From: Bacillota bacterium
GTDB taxonomy: Bacteria; Bacillota; Clostridia; Peptostreptococcales; Anaerovoracaceae
Direction of reading: 5' to 3'
NCBI GenBank assembly: GCA_021443825.1
Contig: JABUTE010000040.1
Coordinates: forward strand, 1-34,746
DNA length: 34,746 nt
Shown: positions 1-12,110 of the stretch, piece by piece
Layout of the letters: each line of letters starts with the position of its first letter
How positions within the stretch are numbered: position 1 is the first letter of the stretch
Translations under genes and position numbers: made by a program
The notes under the pieces: generated by a model
Seen by the model: the letters and a program-made list of their open reading frames with translations, nothing else
What the model was told of the DNA's origin: nothing
Databases searched by the model: none

Positions 1-136
1 TGAGAAGGATCCTTCTCAGCGCATTTCCGAGGGTGTTTCCGTAGCCTCTTTCGAGGGGTTCAACGATAAATTTTCCGTAGCAAGGATCATCTTCAGCGCA
101 TTCGCTCATGATGTTCGGCTTTTCAATTTCTATCAC
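1..136 (-). CDS. rpoA: DNA-directed RNA polymerase subunit alpha, N-terminal fragment (runs off window)
   Basis: Minus-strand GTG start at 136 after AAGGAGGG; translates [45 protein letters not shown], the typical RpoA N-terminus; follows rpsD. Confidence 0.95.
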   Translation of the reverse strand, partial: MIEIEKPNIMSECAEDDPCYGKFIVEPLERGYGNTLGNALRRILL

Positions 137-187
137 TCAAAATCCCTCCTTGTTCCTTTCATCTGTTGATTTATCGGTTCAAGCTAC

Positions 188-808
188 TTATTTTGAGTAG
201 AGCTCGACGATCAGGTGCTCAGCAACAGGTGTATCGATCATTGCACGAGTGGGGAGAGAAAGTACCTTTCCTTCCAGCTTCTCGGTGTTGATGGTGACCC
301 ATTCGGGAGTGCTGATGGTCATTTCCTTCATTTCTTTGAACTTGAGAGATGACTGGCTCTTTTCCTTGACTGCGATTACATCGCCGGCCTTGACCAGCTG
401 AGAGGGAATGTCGACCTTCTTGCCGTTAACGGTGAAGTGACCGTGAGTAACCAGCTGTCTTGCTTCCTTTCTGGAGGAAGCAAAGCCCATTCTGAATACG
501 GTGTTGTCAAGTCTGCTCTCCAGCATGATGAGCAGGTTTTCACCGGTGATACCGGGCTTGGCAGCTGCCTTTTCAAAATAGTTTCTGAACTGAGTTTCCT
601 GCAGTCCGTAGAAACGCTTGGTCTTCTGCTTTTCGCGAAGCTGGAGACCATAGTTGGAGTTCTTCTTTCTATCCTGTCCGTGCTGTCCGGGAGCATAAGC
701 TCTCTTCTCCATAGCGCACTTGCTGCTGTAGCAGCGTTCGCCCTTGAGGAACAGCTTGCATCCTTCTCTTCTGCAAAGCTTGCAGGAAGGTCCTGTATAT
801 CTTGCCAT
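188..808 (-). CDS. rpsD: 30S ribosomal protein S4
   Basis: [16 protein letters not shown]...; S4 domain; operon position. Confidence 0.98.
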   Translation of the reverse strand: MARYTGPSCKLCRREGCKLFLKGERCYSSKCAMEKRAYAPGQHGQDRKKNSNYGLQLREKQKTKRFYGLQETQFRNYFEKAAAKPGITGENLLIMLESRLDNTVFRMGFASSRKEARQLVTHGHFTVNGKKVDIPSQLVKAGDVIAVKEKSQSSLKFKEMKEMTISTPEWVTINTEKLEGKVLSLPTRAMIDTPVAEHLIVELYSK

Positions 809-827
809 GTTGTTTGTCCTCCCTTAA

Positions 828-1223
828 CTACACTCTTCTTCTCTTCGGCGGTCTGCAGCCATTGTGAGGAATAGGAGTGATATCCTTGATCATAGTAACT
901 GTAAGACCGGCGCTCTGCAGAGCTCTGATAGCAGCTTCTCTGCCGGAACCGGGGCCCTTTACATAAACTTCTACGGTCTTGAGTCCCTGATCGATCGCGC
1001 CCTTGGCAGCTTCTTCAGCAGCCATCTGAGCAGCAAACGGGGTGGACTTTCTGGATCCCTTGAAACCGAGGGAACCGGCGCTGCACCAGGAGATCGCATT
1101 TCCGGAAAGGTCGGTGAGGGTTACCAGGGTGTTGTTGAAGGATGCCTGAATATGTGCCTGACCGGCTTCGATATTCTTGCGTTCTCTCTTCTTCTTGCGT
1201 ACAGTCTTCTTTACTGTTGCCAT
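828..1223 (-). CDS. rpsK: 30S ribosomal protein S11
   Basis: S11 sequence ending [16 protein letters not shown]. Confidence 0.98.
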   Translation of the reverse strand: MATVKKTVRKKKRERKNIEAGQAHIQASFNNTLVTLTDLSGNAISWCSAGSLGFKGSRKSTPFAAQMAAEEAAKGAIDQGLKTVEVYVKGPGSGREAAIRALQSAGLTVTMIKDITPIPHNGCRPPKRRRV

Positions 1224-1240
1224 TCTAGCTTACCTCCTTA

Positions 1241-1612
1241 CTAATCCTTCTTCTTGCGGCCGACAGTCTTCTTGGGGCCTTTTCTGGTGCGAGCGTTATT
1301 CTTGGTGTTCTGGCCGCGAACGGGAAGACCTCTTCTGTGGCGAACGCCTCTGAAGCATCCGATCTCCATCAGACGCTTGATATTGAGAGCGGTGTCTCTC
1401 TTCAGATCACCTTCGACCATGTATTCGCTGTCGATGATCTTTCTGATCGCACCTGCTTCATCTTCTGTAAGATCCTTTACTCTGGTATCCGGATTTACGC
1501 CGGCCTTCTCAAGGATGGCCTTTGCAGTGGGCTTTCCGATACCGTAAATGTAGGTAAGTCCGATTTCGACCCTCTTTTCTCTGGGCAAATCGACACCGGC
1601 TATACGAGCCAT
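1241..1612 (-). CDS. rpsM: 30S ribosomal protein S13
   Basis: [26 protein letters not shown]... Confidence 0.98.
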   Translation of the reverse strand: MARIAGVDLPREKRVEIGLTYIYGIGKPTAKAILEKAGVNPDTRVKDLTEDEAGAIRKIIDSEYMVEGDLKRDTALNIKRLMEIGCFRGVRHRRGLPVRGQNTKNNARTRKGPKKTVGRKKKD

Positions 1613-1729
1613 AAATTATACCTCCTGATTGTACTGCAACTATAAATTATAATTTGACGTGCCAACCGCGTGAGTGCGCCGGCACACAATACCTATTGGA
1701 AGATGTCTGATCCTGTTGATCTGATCATC

Positions 1730-2076
<347 letters not shown>

Positions 2077-2084
<8 letters not shown>

Positions 2085-2877
2085 GAACAGCGTCCTCCTT
2101 GTTGGAACTCAAATTTGTTTCTTCCGCACCCAGAAGCGTAAGGATCCTGGGCTCGCCTTCGGTGATAACGACGGTGTTTTCGTAATGGGCTGCCCAGGAG
2201 CCATCACAGGTGACGGCTGTCCAGTCGTTGGACAGGACCTTTACATCATAAGCGCCGGTGCAGATCATGGGCTCGATGGCCAGGGTCATACCCGGGGTCA
2301 GGAGCGGACCGCGACCGGCCTTTCCGTAATTGGGGATCTGGGGATCCTCATGAAGATTTCTGCCGACACCGTGGCCCACGAAATCGCGGACGACGGCAAA
2401 GCCTGCGGATTCAACACATGTCTGGATCGCATGGGATACATCTCCGAGGCGGTTGCCCTTTCGGCAGAACTTGAGTCCTTCGAAAAAGCTTTCCTCGGCG
2501 ACCCGGATCAGCCGGGCATGTTCATCGCTGATCGTGCCGACCGGATAGGTCCTTGCGGCATCGGAGTAATAGCCGTTGCAGACGGTTCCCAGATCGACAC
2601 TGACGATATCACCCTCGCGAAGCAGCCGCTTCTTCGAGGGGATGCCGTGAACGACTTCCTCATTGACAGACACGCAGGCAGCGGCGGGAAACCCGCCGTA
2701 GCCCTTGAATGCGGGAAGCATTCCGTGATTGCGAATATAAGCTTCGCACCAATGGTCGATATCCTTTGTGCTGATACCGGGCGCGATGATCGAAGGCAGC
2801 TCGTCGAGCATGGCTGCGGTGACGGCTGCTGCTTTTTTCATTTGCTCGATCTCATGCGCGGATTTGAGCACGATCAT
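2077..2877 (-). CDS. map: Type I methionyl aminopeptidase
   Basis: MetAP motifs ([54 protein letters not shown]). Confidence 0.97.
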
Positions 2878-2879
2878 GG

Positions 2880-3527
2880 TTATTCTCCCAATACTGCACA
2901 GATCGCGTTCAGTACATCCTGTACAGAACCGGCTCCGTCGATGGGCGCCAGCTTACCGCTGCTGCGGTAGTAATCGGTGAGAGGACTTGTCTGAGCCTGA
3001 TAGACTGCAAAACGATTTTTAACGGTCTCTTCCGTATCGTCTGCTCTCTGATAGACTTCGCCGCCGCAGACATCGCAGACGCCCTCGACCTTGGGGGGCA
3101 TGGAAACGACGTGATACGGCTTTCCGCACTTTCTGCAGACTCTTCTTCCGACCATTCGGGGAAGGAGGATAGCTTCATCTACTTCGATATCTATTACTTT
3201 ATCCAGCTCCTGACCGTTCTTTGCCAGATATTCGTCAAAGAACTTTGCCTGGGCGACGGTTCTGGGGAAGCCGTCCAGAAGATAACCGTTCGCGCAGTCG
3301 CTCTTCTGCACTCTGTCTGCCACGACCTCGCATACCAGCTCGTCGGGAACAAGCTGACCGGCTTCCATAATGGAGCTGATCTTTACCCCCAAAGGAGTAC
3401 CTTCCTTGACATTTGCCCGGAAGATATCTCCTGTGGAGATGTGCGGGATGTTATATTTTGTGGAAATTCCTTCGGCCTGGGTGCCCTTTCCGGCGCCCGG
3501 GGGGCCTAATAAAACAACACGCTTCAT
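2880..3527 (-). CDS. adk: Adenylate kinase
   Basis: GPPGAGKGTQ P-loop, LDGFPRT, Cys4 lid (CRKCGKPYH...CDVCGG). Confidence 0.98.
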   Translation of the reverse strand: MKRVVLLGPPGAGKGTQAEGISTKYNIPHISTGDIFRANVKEGTPLGVKISSIMEAGQLVPDELVCEVVADRVQKSDCANGYLLDGFPRTVAQAKFFDEYLAKNGQELDKVIDIEVDEAILLPRMVGRRVCRKCGKPYHVVSMPPKVEGVCDVCGGEVYQRADDTEETVKNRFAVYQAQTSPLTDYYRSSGKLAPIDGAGSVQDVLNAICAVLGE

Positions 3528-3543
3528 TTTCGTACCTGTCCTC

Positions 3544-4827
3544 CTACTTAAGGAATCCGCTGTAGTTGCGCATTACCATCATGGTCTCGATCTGCTTCAT
3601 GGTATCCAGGGCAACGCCGATCGCAATGATAACGGAGGTGCCGCCGAAGCCGATGGACAGGGTGGTAAGCTGCTGCAGAATGGTGGGCAGAGTCGCTACG
3701 ACCGCAAGGAAGAGGGCGCTTACCACATTCAGTCTGCTGCTGACCTTCTGGATATATTCCGCAGTGGATCTGCCGGGACGGATTCCGGGAATGAATCCGC
3801 CGTTGGACTTCATCTGCTCAGCAATTTCAACAGGGTTGAAGGTGATGGCAGCATAGAAGTAGGTGAATCCGATGATGAGCAGGATCTCCAAAACGCCCAT
3901 GATGTAGACACCGGGGTTTCCGGAGGTGCTCAGGTACTTGGTCACAAAGTTTGCGAATCCGGTGTTGGGAGCCATATATGCGATGGTATTGGGCAGCTGC
4001 AGAATGGATACTGCGAAGATGACGGGAATAACGCCTGCCTGATTTACCTTCATGGGGATATGGCTGCTCTGTCCGCCGTAGACCTTGCGGCCGACGACTC
4101 TCTTTGCGTACTGTACGGGGATCTTGCGGGTACCCTCGGTAACGAGGATGATGCCCACGATGATCAGCAGTGCAAAGATCAGGAAGAGCACAACGGAGAT
4201 GATTCCGACGCTGCCGCTTGCGACCTTGCTGACAGTCTTGGAAATGGTGGTGGGGATTCTGGAAACGATACCTGCGAAGATGATCAGCGAGATACCGTTG
4301 CCGATGCCCTTATCGTTGATCCGTTCGCCCAGCCACATCAGGAAGATGGTGCCGGCGACCAGAGTCAGAACGATGACGATCTTGGAAAGGATGCTGTTGT
4401 CAGACAGCACGTTTCCGAACAGACCGAAGGTGTAGCCGATGGCCTGGATCAGAGCCAGACCGACGGTGATGTATCTTGTGAGAGCAGCCATCTTACGTCT
4501 TCCCTCTTCGCCCTGCTTGGTCAGCTCTTCCAGCTTGGGGAAGGCAACTGCCAGCAGCTGCAGAATAATGGAGGATGTGATGTAAGGAGTGATGCTCAGC
4601 GCGAAGATGGTGAAGTTGCTGAAGGATCCTCCGGAGAACAGATCGAACAGACCAAACAGTCCGGCTTCGTTGGAATCGAACATGTTGGTCAGCAGTGCTC
4701 TGTTGATACCGGGGACGGGGATGTTGGAGCCGAGGCGGAAGACTACCAGCATAGCGAAGGTATAGAGAATTTTCTTTCTCATTTCAGGAATCTTCCAGGC
4801 CTGCTTCATAGTCTGCAGCATGCCCAT
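3544..4827 (-). CDS. secY: Preprotein translocase subunit SecY
   Basis: SecY sequence with multiple TM segments, GIRPGRSTAEYI. Confidence 0.98.
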   Translation of the reverse strand: MGMLQTMKQAWKIPEMRKKILYTFAMLVVFRLGSNIPVPGINRALLTNMFDSNEAGLFGLFDLFSGGSFSNFTIFALSITPYITSSIILQLLAVAFPKLEELTKQGEEGRRKMAALTRYITVGLALIQAIGYTFGLFGNVLSDNSILSKIVIVLTLVAGTIFLMWLGERINDKGIGNGISLIIFAGIVSRIPTTISKTVSKVASGSVGIISVVLFLIFALLIIVGIILVTEGTRKIPVQYAKRVVGRKVYGGQSSHIPMKVNQAGVIPVIFAVSILQLPNTIAYMAPNTGFANFVTKYLSTSGNPGVYIMGVLEILLIIGFTYFYAAITFNPVEIAEQMKSNGGFIPGIRPGRSTAEYIQKVSSRLNVVSALFLAVVATLPTILQQLTTLSIGFGGTSVIIAIGVALDTMKQIETMMVMRNYSGFLK

Positions 4828-5267
4828 TAGATCACCTCAGCCTTTCCTCCTGCTGCAACGATCTTGTCGATCGCGCTGTTGCTGAACTTCTGTGCCTGTA
4901 CGGTCAGCTTCTTGGTCAGCTCGCCGTTTCCGAGAATCTTGATGCCGTCGGATACGCCCTTTGCAAGGCCCAGATCCATCATCATTTCGGGAGTAACGGT
5001 GGTTCCGTCTTCAAAGACATTGAGTGCATCTACATTGACGCCAACGTAGGTAACGCTCCAGTGATTGGTGAATCCTCTCTTGGGGATTCTTCTGTAGAGA
5101 GGCATCTGGCCGCCTTCGAAACCGAGACGGAGCTTGCCGCCGCTTCTGGACTTCTGACCGTTCATACCACGGCCGGCGGTAGTACCATTTCCGGTACCGG
5201 TACCTCTGCCCTTTCTCTTGCCCACGAAAGTGGAGCCTTCGGGCTTCTTTAATTCATGAAGTTTCAT
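4827..5267 (-). CDS. rplO: 50S ribosomal protein L15
   Basis: [44 protein letters not shown]. Confidence 0.98.
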   Translation of the reverse strand: MKLHELKKPEGSTFVGKRKGRGTGTGNGTTAGRGMNGQKSRSGGKLRLGFEGGQMPLYRRIPKRGFTNHWSVTYVGVNVDALNVFEDGTTVTPEMMMDLGLAKGVSDGIKILGNGELTKKLTVQAQKFSNSAIDKIVAAGGKAEVI

Positions 5268-5282
5268 TGATTCGTCCTCCCT

Positions 5283-5456
5283 TTAGCACTCTTCAACCTT
5301 TAAGAGGTGAGAAACCTTCTTTACAGCTCCCCAGGTCTGAGGAGTGTCGGGCAGCTCTACAGTGTGATGGAGCTTTCTCAGTCCGAGAGCTTCAACAACC
5401 TTCTTCTGATAAGGAGTAGCGCCGATCGTGCTCTTTACTAATGTGATCTTAAGCAT
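5283..5456 (-). CDS. rpmD: 50S ribosomal protein L30 (57 aa)
   Basis: Not in ORF track; reads MLKITLVKSTIGATPYQKKVVEALGLRKLHHTVELPDTPQTWGAVKKVSHLLKVEEC*. Confidence 0.97.
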   Translation of the reverse strand: MLKITLVKSTIGATPYQKKVVEALGLRKLHHTVELPDTPQTWGAVKKVSHLLKVEEC

Positions 5457-5468
5457 TTATTTCTCCTC

Positions 5469-5969
5469 CTATCCCAGAATCTCTTCCTTGCTCAGTCCTC
5501 TCAGAGCTGCGACCTGTTCAACAGTTCTCAGCTGCTTCAGGCCTGCGAGAGTTGCATGCGCAACGTTTCCTGCATTGCTGGAGCCCAGGGACTTTGCTCT
5601 TACGTCAGTAACACCGGCAAATTCCAGCACGGTACGTGCAGAACCACCGGCAATAACTCCGGTACCGGGAGCGGCGGGCATGATGAGAACCTTGCCTGCG
5701 CCGAAGACACCGAGGGTCTTGTGGGGGATGGTCGTTCCTACGAGGGGAACGGTGATCAGGGACTTCTTTGCATCCTCGGTAGCCTTTCTGACGGCTTCGG
5801 GGATTTCAACGGACTTGCCGAGACCCAGGCCTACATGACCTGCATTGTCACCTACAACGACGGTGACGCTGAATCTGGAGTTCTTACCACCCTTAACAAC
5901 CTTGGTAACTCTTCTGATGTTAATGATGGATTCCTTCAGATCGAGCTTGGTTACGTCAATATTACGCAT
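5469..5969 (-). CDS. rpsE: 30S ribosomal protein S5
   Basis: S5 sequence ([23 protein letters not shown]...). Confidence 0.98.
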   Translation of the reverse strand: MRNIDVTKLDLKESIINIRRVTKVVKGGKNSRFSVTVVVGDNAGHVGLGLGKSVEIPEAVRKATEDAKKSLITVPLVGTTIPHKTLGVFGAGKVLIMPAAPGTGVIAGGSARTVLEFAGVTDVRAKSLGSSNAGNVAHATLAGLKQLRTVEQVAALRGLSKEEILG

Positions 5970-5984
5970 TCAGATAACTCCTCC

Positions 5985-6359
5985 TTAGAAATTCAGGCCG
6001 GCAGCTCTTGCGCCATCAGCCAGTTCCTGTACTCTTCCGTGATAGAGGTATCCGCCTCTGTCGAAGCATACAGTTTCAACTCCAGCTTCCTTAGCTCTCT
6101 TGCCGACCAGCTCGCCGACCAGCTTGGCAGCAGCCTTGTTGCCGCCGTAAGAGACCTGTTCCTTGATCTCCTTGTCAAGGGTGGATGCTGCACAGATGGT
6201 CTTGCCGTTTACATCGTCAATGACCTGTGCGTAGATGTTCTTGGAGCTTCTGAATACACACAGTCTGGGCATCTCGGGAGTTCCGAAAACGCTCTTTCTT
6301 ACTCTGGCATGTCTGGCCAGACGATTATCATTTCTGCTTCTGTTAGCCATTTCGTTCAC
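5985..6359 (-). CDS. rplR: 50S ribosomal protein L18
   Basis: L18 motifs ([43 protein letters not shown]). Confidence 0.98.
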   Translation of the reverse strand: MNEMANRSRNDNRLARHARVRKSVFGTPEMPRLCVFRSSKNIYAQVIDDVNGKTICAASTLDKEIKEQVSYGGNKAAAKLVGELVGKRAKEAGVETVCFDRGGYLYHGRVQELADGARAAGLNF

Positions 6360-6367
6360 TCCTTCCT

Positions 6368-6907
6368 TTACTTACCGGTCTTGCCTTCTTTTCTGCGTAC
6401 ATGTTCACCTGCGTAGCGAATACCCTTGCCCTTATAGGGTTCAGGCTTTCTCCAGGAGCGAATGACTGCAGCGTAGTTGCCGACGAGAGCCTTATCAGCG
6501 CCCTTGACAACGATTTCGGTAGCAGAGGTGCAGGCAGTTTCAATGCCTTCGGGGTCAGTCATGATAACAGGGTGAGAGTAACCAAGCTGCATAACCAGGT
6601 CCTTGCCCTTCTTTTCGGCCTTGTAACCAACGCCGATCATTTCCAGCTTCTTTTCGTAACCCTGGGTTACGCCGATTACCATGTTGTTGACCAGGGTTCT
6701 GGACAGACCGTACTTCATTTCTGCGTCACGGCTGCTTTCTGCGGTGGTCAGGGTAACGACACCGTTTTCCTGTTCAATTTTGATGAGGGGGCTGATCTGC
6801 TCGCTGAGGGTACCCTTGGGTCCCTTTACGGTAACCAGGTTCTTGTCACTAACGGTGACTTCGACGCCGGCAGGAACAGTCACAGGCAGTTTTCCTATTC
6901 TGGACAT
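6368..6907 (-). CDS. rplF: 50S ribosomal protein L6
   Basis: [17 protein letters not shown]...[14 protein letters not shown]. Confidence 0.98.
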   Translation of the reverse strand: MSRIGKLPVTVPAGVEVTVSDKNLVTVKGPKGTLSEQISPLIKIEQENGVVTLTTAESSRDAEMKYGLSRTLVNNMVIGVTQGYEKKLEMIGVGYKAEKKGKDLVMQLGYSHPVIMTDPEGIETACTSATEIVVKGADKALVGNYAAVIRSWRKPEPYKGKGIRYAGEHVRRKEGKTGK

Positions 6908-6925
6908 TTGTTTCTCCTTTCCTAA

Positions 6926-7324
6926 TTACCAAACGTAGCAGATAACTTCGCCGCCAACGTTCAGCTTGCGAGCTTCCTTATCGGTGATAAGGCCGTTGGA
7001 GGTGGAGATGATAGCAATACCCAGGCCGCCCAGGACCTTGGGAACTTCATCCGCTTTTACATAGACCTTGAGTCCGGGCTTGGATACTCTCTGAATACCG
7101 GTGATGACTCTGGTCTTATCGCCTGCATACTTCATCTGGATCTTGATGGTGTTCTGAACGTCACCTTCAACGATCTCGAAGCTCTTGATATAGCCTTCCT
7201 TCAGAAGGATTTCAGCGATATTCTTCTTGAGCTTGGATGCGGGGATTTCAACACTTGCATGACCTGCAATGTTGGCATTTCTGATTCTTGTAAGCATATC
7301 TGCTACAGGATCTGTCATAGTCAT
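6926..7324 (-). CDS. rpsH: 30S ribosomal protein S8
   Basis: [18 protein letters not shown]...GGEVICYVW. Confidence 0.98.
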   Translation of the reverse strand: MTMTDPVADMLTRIRNANIAGHASVEIPASKLKKNIAEILLKEGYIKSFEIVEGDVQNTIKIQMKYAGDKTRVITGIQRVSKPGLKVYVKADEVPKVLGGLGIAIISTSNGLITDKEARKLNVGGEVICYVW

Positions 7325-7349
7325 TGTGAGTATGCCTCCTTCCTTCGAA

Positions 7350-7535
7350 TTACCAGCTTGCCTTCTTTACGCCGGGGATCTGTCCCTTGTAAGCAAGCTC
7401 TCTGAAACAAATACGGCAGATACCGTACTTTCTTAAATATGCATGGGGTCTTCCGCAAATCTTGCAGCGGTTGTAAGCCTGAGTGGAATGCTTGGGAGCT
7501 CTCTGCTGCTTAACCTTAAGAGATGTCTTAGCCAT
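7350..7535 (-). CDS. rpsN: 30S ribosomal protein S14 type Z (zinc-binding)
   Basis: 61 aa with CKICGRPH...[22 protein letters not shown]. Confidence 0.98.
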   Translation of the reverse strand: MAKTSLKVKQQRAPKHSTQAYNRCKICGRPHAYLRKYGICRICFRELAYKGQIPGVKKASW

Positions 7536-7544
7536 TGTGACCTC

Positions 7545-8087
7545 CTACTTCTCAAACGGCATGCCGAGCATTTCGAGAAGAGCCTTTGCTTCTTCGTCGG
7601 TCTTAGCCGTGGTGGTGAAAATAATGTCCATACCTCTGACCTTTTCGACCTGATCGTAAACGATTTCGGGGAAGATCAGCTGTTCCTTTACGCCCATGGA
7701 GTAGTTGCCGCGGCCGTCGAAGGAATTCTGCTTAACGCCCTTGAAGTCTCTTACTCTGGGCAGTGCGATGTTGAACAGCTTATCAGCGAATTCATACATG
7801 TTGTCGCCGCGCAGGGTTACCTTGCAGCCGACAGCCATGCCTTCTCTGATCTTGAAGTTCGCGATGGACTTTCTGGACTTGGTGACTACGGGAGCCTGTC
7901 CGGAGATCATGGCCATTTCCTTAACAGCCAGTTCCTGCAGCTTGGCGTTGTCTTTGCAATCGCCGAAGCCCATGTTGAGGGTGATCTTCTCAAGCTTGGG
8001 AACCATCATAACGTTCTCGTACTGAAACTTTTCCTTGAGTGCGGGGAAAACTTCAGCGGTGTACTTTTCTTTCAGTCTTGCCGACAT
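7545..8087 (-). CDS. rplE: 50S ribosomal protein L5
   Basis: L5 motifs ([23 protein letters not shown]). Confidence 0.98.
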   Translation of the reverse strand: MSARLKEKYTAEVFPALKEKFQYENVMMVPKLEKITLNMGFGDCKDNAKLQELAVKEMAMISGQAPVVTKSRKSIANFKIREGMAVGCKVTLRGDNMYEFADKLFNIALPRVRDFKGVKQNSFDGRGNYSMGVKEQLIFPEIVYDQVEKVRGMDIIFTTTAKTDEEAKALLEMLGMPFEK

Positions 8088-8105
8088 TGTGTTTTCTCCT
8101 TTCTA

Positions 8106-8411
8106 TTAGTCAATGACCTGACCGGACTTCTTGGAAACTCTCTTCTTTACGCCGTTTTCTACGACATAACCGATCTTGGTTGCAGCCTTGGCCTTGGTGT
8201 CGTAGTACATAACGTTGGAAACATGGATGGGTCCTTCGACCTTGCGGATCTCGGCAGGCTGATTCTGCTGTGCCTTCGCATGCTTGGTCTGAATGTTTAC
8301 GCCTTCTACATAAACGCGCTCGTTCTTGGTGTCAACACGGAGAACCTTTCCCTTCATGCCCTTGTCTTTGCCGGCAATTACCAGGACGGTATCATCTTTT
8401 TTGATTTTCAT
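8106..8411 (-). CDS. rplX: 50S ribosomal protein L24
   Basis: KOW domain MKIKKDDTVLVIAGKDKGMKGKVLRVD. Confidence 0.98.
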   Translation of the reverse strand: MKIKKDDTVLVIAGKDKGMKGKVLRVDTKNERVYVEGVNIQTKHAKAQQNQPAEIRKVEGPIHVSNVMYYDTKAKAATKIGYVVENGVKKRVSKKSGQVID

Positions 8412-8424
8412 TAATCTGAACCTC

Positions 8425-8793
8425 CTACAGAACTTCAGGAGCCAGGGAAACGATCTTCATGAATCCCTTGTCTCTCAGCTCTCTTGCTACCGGTCCAAAG
8501 ATACGGGTTCCGATAGGTGTCTTGTCATCCTTAATAATAACAGCAGCATTCTGATCGAACTTTACATAGCTTCCGTCCATTCTTCTTGCGCCGCTTGCGG
8601 TTCTTACGATGACAGCCTTAACGACGTCACCCTTCTTTACCTGACCGCCGGGGGTTGCATCCTTGACGGCACATACGATGATGTCGCCGATGTTTGCATA
8701 CTTACGACCGGTGCCGCCGAGAATACGGATGCAAAGGAGTTCCTTTGCGCCGGAATTGTCAGCAACCTTCAGTCTTGTTTCATTCTGAATCAT
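8425..8793 (-). CDS. rplN: 50S ribosomal protein L14
   Basis: [27 protein letters not shown]...[12 protein letters not shown]. Confidence 0.98.
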   Translation of the reverse strand: MIQNETRLKVADNSGAKELLCIRILGGTGRKYANIGDIIVCAVKDATPGGQVKKGDVVKAVIVRTASGARRMDGSYVKFDQNAAVIIKDDKTPIGTRIFGPVARELRDKGFMKIVSLAPEVL

Positions 8794-8804
8794 CTGGTGC
8801 CTCC

Positions 8805-9065
8805 TTACTTGACCTTCTCGACGATTTCAACAAGTCTCCATCTGCAGTTCTTGGACAGAGGTCTTGTTTCCATGATCTTTACCTTATCGCCGATCTGGCA
8901 CTCGTTGTTTTCATCGTGTGCCATGAACTTCTTGGTGATCTTTTCAGACTTACCGTAAAGAGAATGGCGACGGGATTCTTCGATTGCAACGACGATCGTC
9001 TTGTTCATCTTGTTGCTAACTACAAAACCAACCTTGGTCTTTCTGAGATTTCTTTCATCAGACAT
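8805..9065 (-). CDS. rpsQ: 30S ribosomal protein S17
   Basis: [21 protein letters not shown]...[23 protein letters not shown]. Confidence 0.98.
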   Translation of the reverse strand: MSDERNLRKTKVGFVVSNKMNKTIVVAIEESRRHSLYGKSEKITKKFMAHDENNECQIGDKVKIMETRPLSKNCRWRLVEIVEKVK

Positions 9066-9084
9066 TTCTGCATCCTCCTTTCGA

Positions 9085-9288
9085 TTACTTTTCTGCTGCC
9101 TTGAGCTCGTTCTCTCTCATGACAGTCTTGATTCTTGCGATGTCTTTCTTAACTTCTTTCATCTTGAGCGAGTTCTCAAGCTGGCCGGTAACATGCTGGA
9201 AGCGGAGGTTGAACAGCTCCTTCTTCAGCTTCAGTTCCTCAGCTGCAAGCTCGGTCTGGCTCATCTTCTTGATTGCTTCAATTTTCAT
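9085..9288 (-). CDS. rpmC: 50S ribosomal protein L29
   Basis: [39 protein letters not shown]. Confidence 0.97.
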   Translation of the reverse strand: MKIEAIKKMSQTELAAEELKLKKELFNLRFQHVTGQLENSLKMKEVKKDIARIKTVMRENELKAAEK

Positions 9289-9707
9289 TATGCTTCTTCC
9301 TTCTTAACGAACTTGCACTTTACGGGGAGCTTGTGGGAAGCGAGACGCATAGCTTCTCTTGCTGCTTCTTCGGAAACTCCGCCGATCTCAAACATAACTC
9401 TGCCGGGCTTTACAACTGCTACCCAATATTCGGGAGAACCTTTACCGGAACCCATACGAACTTCAGCAGGCTTCTTGGTTACAGACTTGTGAGGGAAGAT
9501 CTTGATGTAGACCTCGCCGCCTCTCTTGATATATCTGGTCATTGCGATACGAGCAGCTTCGATCTGGTTAGCAGTGATCCAACCGCATTCCATGGACTGG
9601 AGACCATAGGTACCGTAGGTAACGGTGTTACCCTTGGTTGCAATGCCCTTCATTCTGCCTCTGTGAAGTCTTCTGTACTTCACGCGCTTTGGCATTAACA
9701 TTGGCAA
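9288..9707 (-). CDS. rplP: 50S ribosomal protein L16
   Basis: [29 protein letters not shown]... Confidence 0.98.
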   Translation of the reverse strand: MPMLMPKRVKYRRLHRGRMKGIATKGNTVTYGTYGLQSMECGWITANQIEAARIAMTRYIKRGGEVYIKIFPHKSVTKKPAEVRMGSGKGSPEYWVAVVKPGRVMFEIGGVSEEAAREAMRLASHKLPVKCKFVKKEEA

Positions 9708-9721
9708 ATTCCTCCTTCTTG

Positions 9722-10603
9722 TTACTCTTCTGCGGGTGCAGCTTCTTCAACTGCAGGAGCAGCTTCAACTACTTCGGGTTCGGCAGCCTTAACGGGGCGC
9801 TTGCGAGGATTCTCGAACTTCTTGACTTCTTTTTCCTCGAATCTGCCGCCTCTGCGCTGATCGCGATCGGTTCTTTCACGGCGTTCTCTTCTTTCGCCGT
9901 TTCTGCGATCGCCGCGCTTGCCGCGTTCTCTCTTGGTTTCAGTCTCTTCGGGAATGGCAGGAACCAGATCCTTGCCCAAAACTTCGCCGACGTTGACCCA
10001 AACCTTTACACCGATTCTTCCGTACTGGGTATCCGCTTCGGTGAAACCGTAGTCGATATTGGCACGGAGAGTGTGAAGGGGAACATTACCTTCGCTGTAC
10101 TTTTCGCTTCTTGCGATTTCAGCACCGCCTACACGGCCGCTGATGACGACCTTGATACCCTTGGCACCGGCCTTCATGGCTCTCTGGATCGCCTGCTTCA
10201 TGGCTCTTCTGAAAGAGGTTCTCTTTTCCAGAGCCTGTGCAATGCTTTCTGCAGTCAGCTGAGCATCGGCGTCGGGGCGCTTCAGCTCTACGATGTTGAG
10301 GGAGATCTGCTTGCCGGTCAGCTTTTCGATCTCGCTCTTCAGCTGATCGATGCCGTCGCCGCCGCGTCCGATGACCATACCGGGCTTTGCGGTGAGCACG
10401 CTGATGCGCATGGTGTTCTCTGCAGCTCTTTCAATGACGATCTTGCTGACGCCGGCTGCATAGAGCTTCTTCTTGATGTATTCTCTGACCTTGTTGTCTT
10501 CTACCAGATAATCAGAGAAGTTCTTCTTATTAGCGTACCACTTGGAATCCCAATCCTGGATAACGCCGACTCTGAATCCATGGGGACTTACTTTCTGACC
10601 CAT
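9722..10603 (-). CDS. rpsC: 30S ribosomal protein S3 with a long charged C-terminal extension
   Basis: [26 protein letters not shown] domain; 293 aa, ending in an R/E-rich then A/E/P-rich tail. Confidence 0.97.
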   Translation of the reverse strand: MGQKVSPHGFRVGVIQDWDSKWYANKKNFSDYLVEDNKVREYIKKKLYAAGVSKIVIERAAENTMRISVLTAKPGMVIGRGGDGIDQLKSEIEKLTGKQISLNIVELKRPDADAQLTAESIAQALEKRTSFRRAMKQAIQRAMKAGAKGIKVVISGRVGGAEIARSEKYSEGNVPLHTLRANIDYGFTEADTQYGRIGVKVWVNVGEVLGKDLVPAIPEETETKRERGKRGDRRNGERRERRERTDRDQRRGGRFEEKEVKKFENPRKRPVKAAEPEVVEAAPAVEEAAPAEE

Positions 10604-10618
10604 TTTATTTCCTCCTGA

Positions 10619-10951
10619 TTATCTTTCCTTAAGTACAACACCGATGTGAGAGCTTCTCTTGAGAATTCTGCCTGCTCTGCCCTGAGAACCGGCTCTCCAA
10701 CGCTTCATGGTGGGGCCCTGGTTTACATAGATCTCAGCGACATACAGCTTGTCGAAATCCATATCGAAGTTGTTTTCTGCGTTTGCGCGGGCAGAGATGA
10801 CAACCTTTTCAACAAGTTCAGCGCTCTTTCCGGGGGTGAACTTTAAGATGGTAAGTGCTTCCTGAAGGCTCTTGCCTCTGACCAGGTCAGCTACAGGCTT
10901 GAGCTTGGAGGGAGACATTCTTACGTATTTAGCAATTGCTCTTGCTTCCAT
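10619..10951 (-). CDS. rplV: 50S ribosomal protein L22
   Basis: MEARAIAKYVRMSPSKLKPVADLVRGKS... Confidence 0.98.
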   Translation of the reverse strand: MEARAIAKYVRMSPSKLKPVADLVRGKSLQEALTILKFTPGKSAELVEKVVISARANAENNFDMDFDKLYVAEIYVNQGPTMKRWRAGSQGRAGRILKRSSHIGVVLKER

Positions 10952-10970
10952 TTTTTATCTCCTTCCTTTC

Positions 10971-11243
10971 TTACTTTACCTTGGAGGAACCGGCGTGGCC
11001 TCTGAAGGTTCTGGTGGGTGCAAACTCGCCCAGCTTATGACCGACCATATCTTCGGTTACATATACGGGGATGTGCTTGCGGCCGTCATATACGGCAATG
11101 GTGTGTCCGATCATCTGAGGGAAAATGGTAGAAGATCTGGACCAGGTCTTTACGACCTTCTTATCGTTGGCTGCGTTCATTGCTTCGATTGCCTTCAGAA
11201 GCTTTTCGTTTACGAACGGGCCCTTCTTTAATGATCTGCTCAT
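10971..11243 (-). CDS. rpsS: 30S ribosomal protein S19
   Basis: [16 protein letters not shown]...[18 protein letters not shown]. Confidence 0.98.
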   Translation of the reverse strand: MSRSLKKGPFVNEKLLKAIEAMNAANDKKVVKTWSRSSTIFPQMIGHTIAVYDGRKHIPVYVTEDMVGHKLGEFAPTRTFRGHAGSSKVK

Positions 11244-11260
11244 TTAGTTATCCTCCCTGA

Positions 11261-12094
11261 TTACTTCTGATTTCTTCTCTTAACAATGTACTTGTCGGAA
11301 GCCTTGTTCTTCTTTCTGGTCTTGTAACCGAGAGCAGGCTTGCCCCAAGGAGTAACAGGTCCGGGACGACCAACGGGTGCCTTACCTTCACCACCGCCGT
11401 GGGGGTGATCATTGGGGTTCATTACAGAACCGCGAACGGTAGGACGGATGCCCATGTGTCTGGTGCGGCCGGCTTTACCGATGTTGACCAGCTCGTGATC
11501 GCCGTTGCCGACTTCACCGATGGTCGCTCTGCAAAGCATGCTGATCTTGCGAACTTCGCCGGACGGAAGTCTTACCTGTGCATAGTTGCCTTCCTTTGCC
11601 ATGAGCTGTGCAGCGTTACCTGCGGCTCTGCAAAGCTGAGCACCCTTGCCGACCTTGAGCTCTACATTGTGGATCAGAGTACCGAGAGGGATATTTGCAA
11701 GGGGAAGAGCGTTTCCAACCTTGATATCTGCGTCTGCACCGCTGTACAGTACATCGCCGACCTGCAGCCCGTTGGGAGCGATGATGTAGGTCTTTTCGCC
11801 GTCTGCGTAGCAGAGCAGTGCGATGTTTGCGCTTCTGTTGGGATCGTATTCGATGGTCTTAACAGTTGCGGGGATGCCATCCTTATTTCTCTTGAAATCG
11901 ATGACTCTGTACTTGCGTCTGTTGCCGCCGCCTCTGTGGCGAACGGTGATGGCGCCGCGGTTATTTCTTCCTGCGTTCTTCTTCAGAGAAACGGTCAGGG
12001 ACTTTTCCGGAGTGGAAGAAGTGATCTCTTCGAAGGTGGAGACGGTCATTCCTCTCAGACCCGGAGTAGTCGGTTTATACTTTTTGATTCCCAT
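11261..12094 (-). CDS. rplB: 50S ribosomal protein L2
   Basis: [25 protein letters not shown]...[22 protein letters not shown]. Confidence 0.98.
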   Translation of the reverse strand: MGIKKYKPTTPGLRGMTVSTFEEITSSTPEKSLTVSLKKNAGRNNRGAITVRHRGGGNRRKYRVIDFKRNKDGIPATVKTIEYDPNRSANIALLCYADGEKTYIIAPNGLQVGDVLYSGADADIKVGNALPLANIPLGTLIHNVELKVGKGAQLCRAAGNAAQLMAKEGNYAQVRLPSGEVRKISMLCRATIGEVGNGDHELVNIGKAGRTRHMGIRPTVRGSVMNPNDHPHGGGEGKAPVGRPGPVTPWGKPALGYKTRKKNKASDKYIVKRRNQK

Positions 12095-12110
12095 TTTAAT
12101 CTCCTCCTAA

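Noticed and set aside
3370-4830. 486-aa plus-strand ORF antisense to secY
   Set aside because: Shadow ORF from biased codon usage of secY; low-complexity D/G/Q-rich translation and no RBS or family motif.
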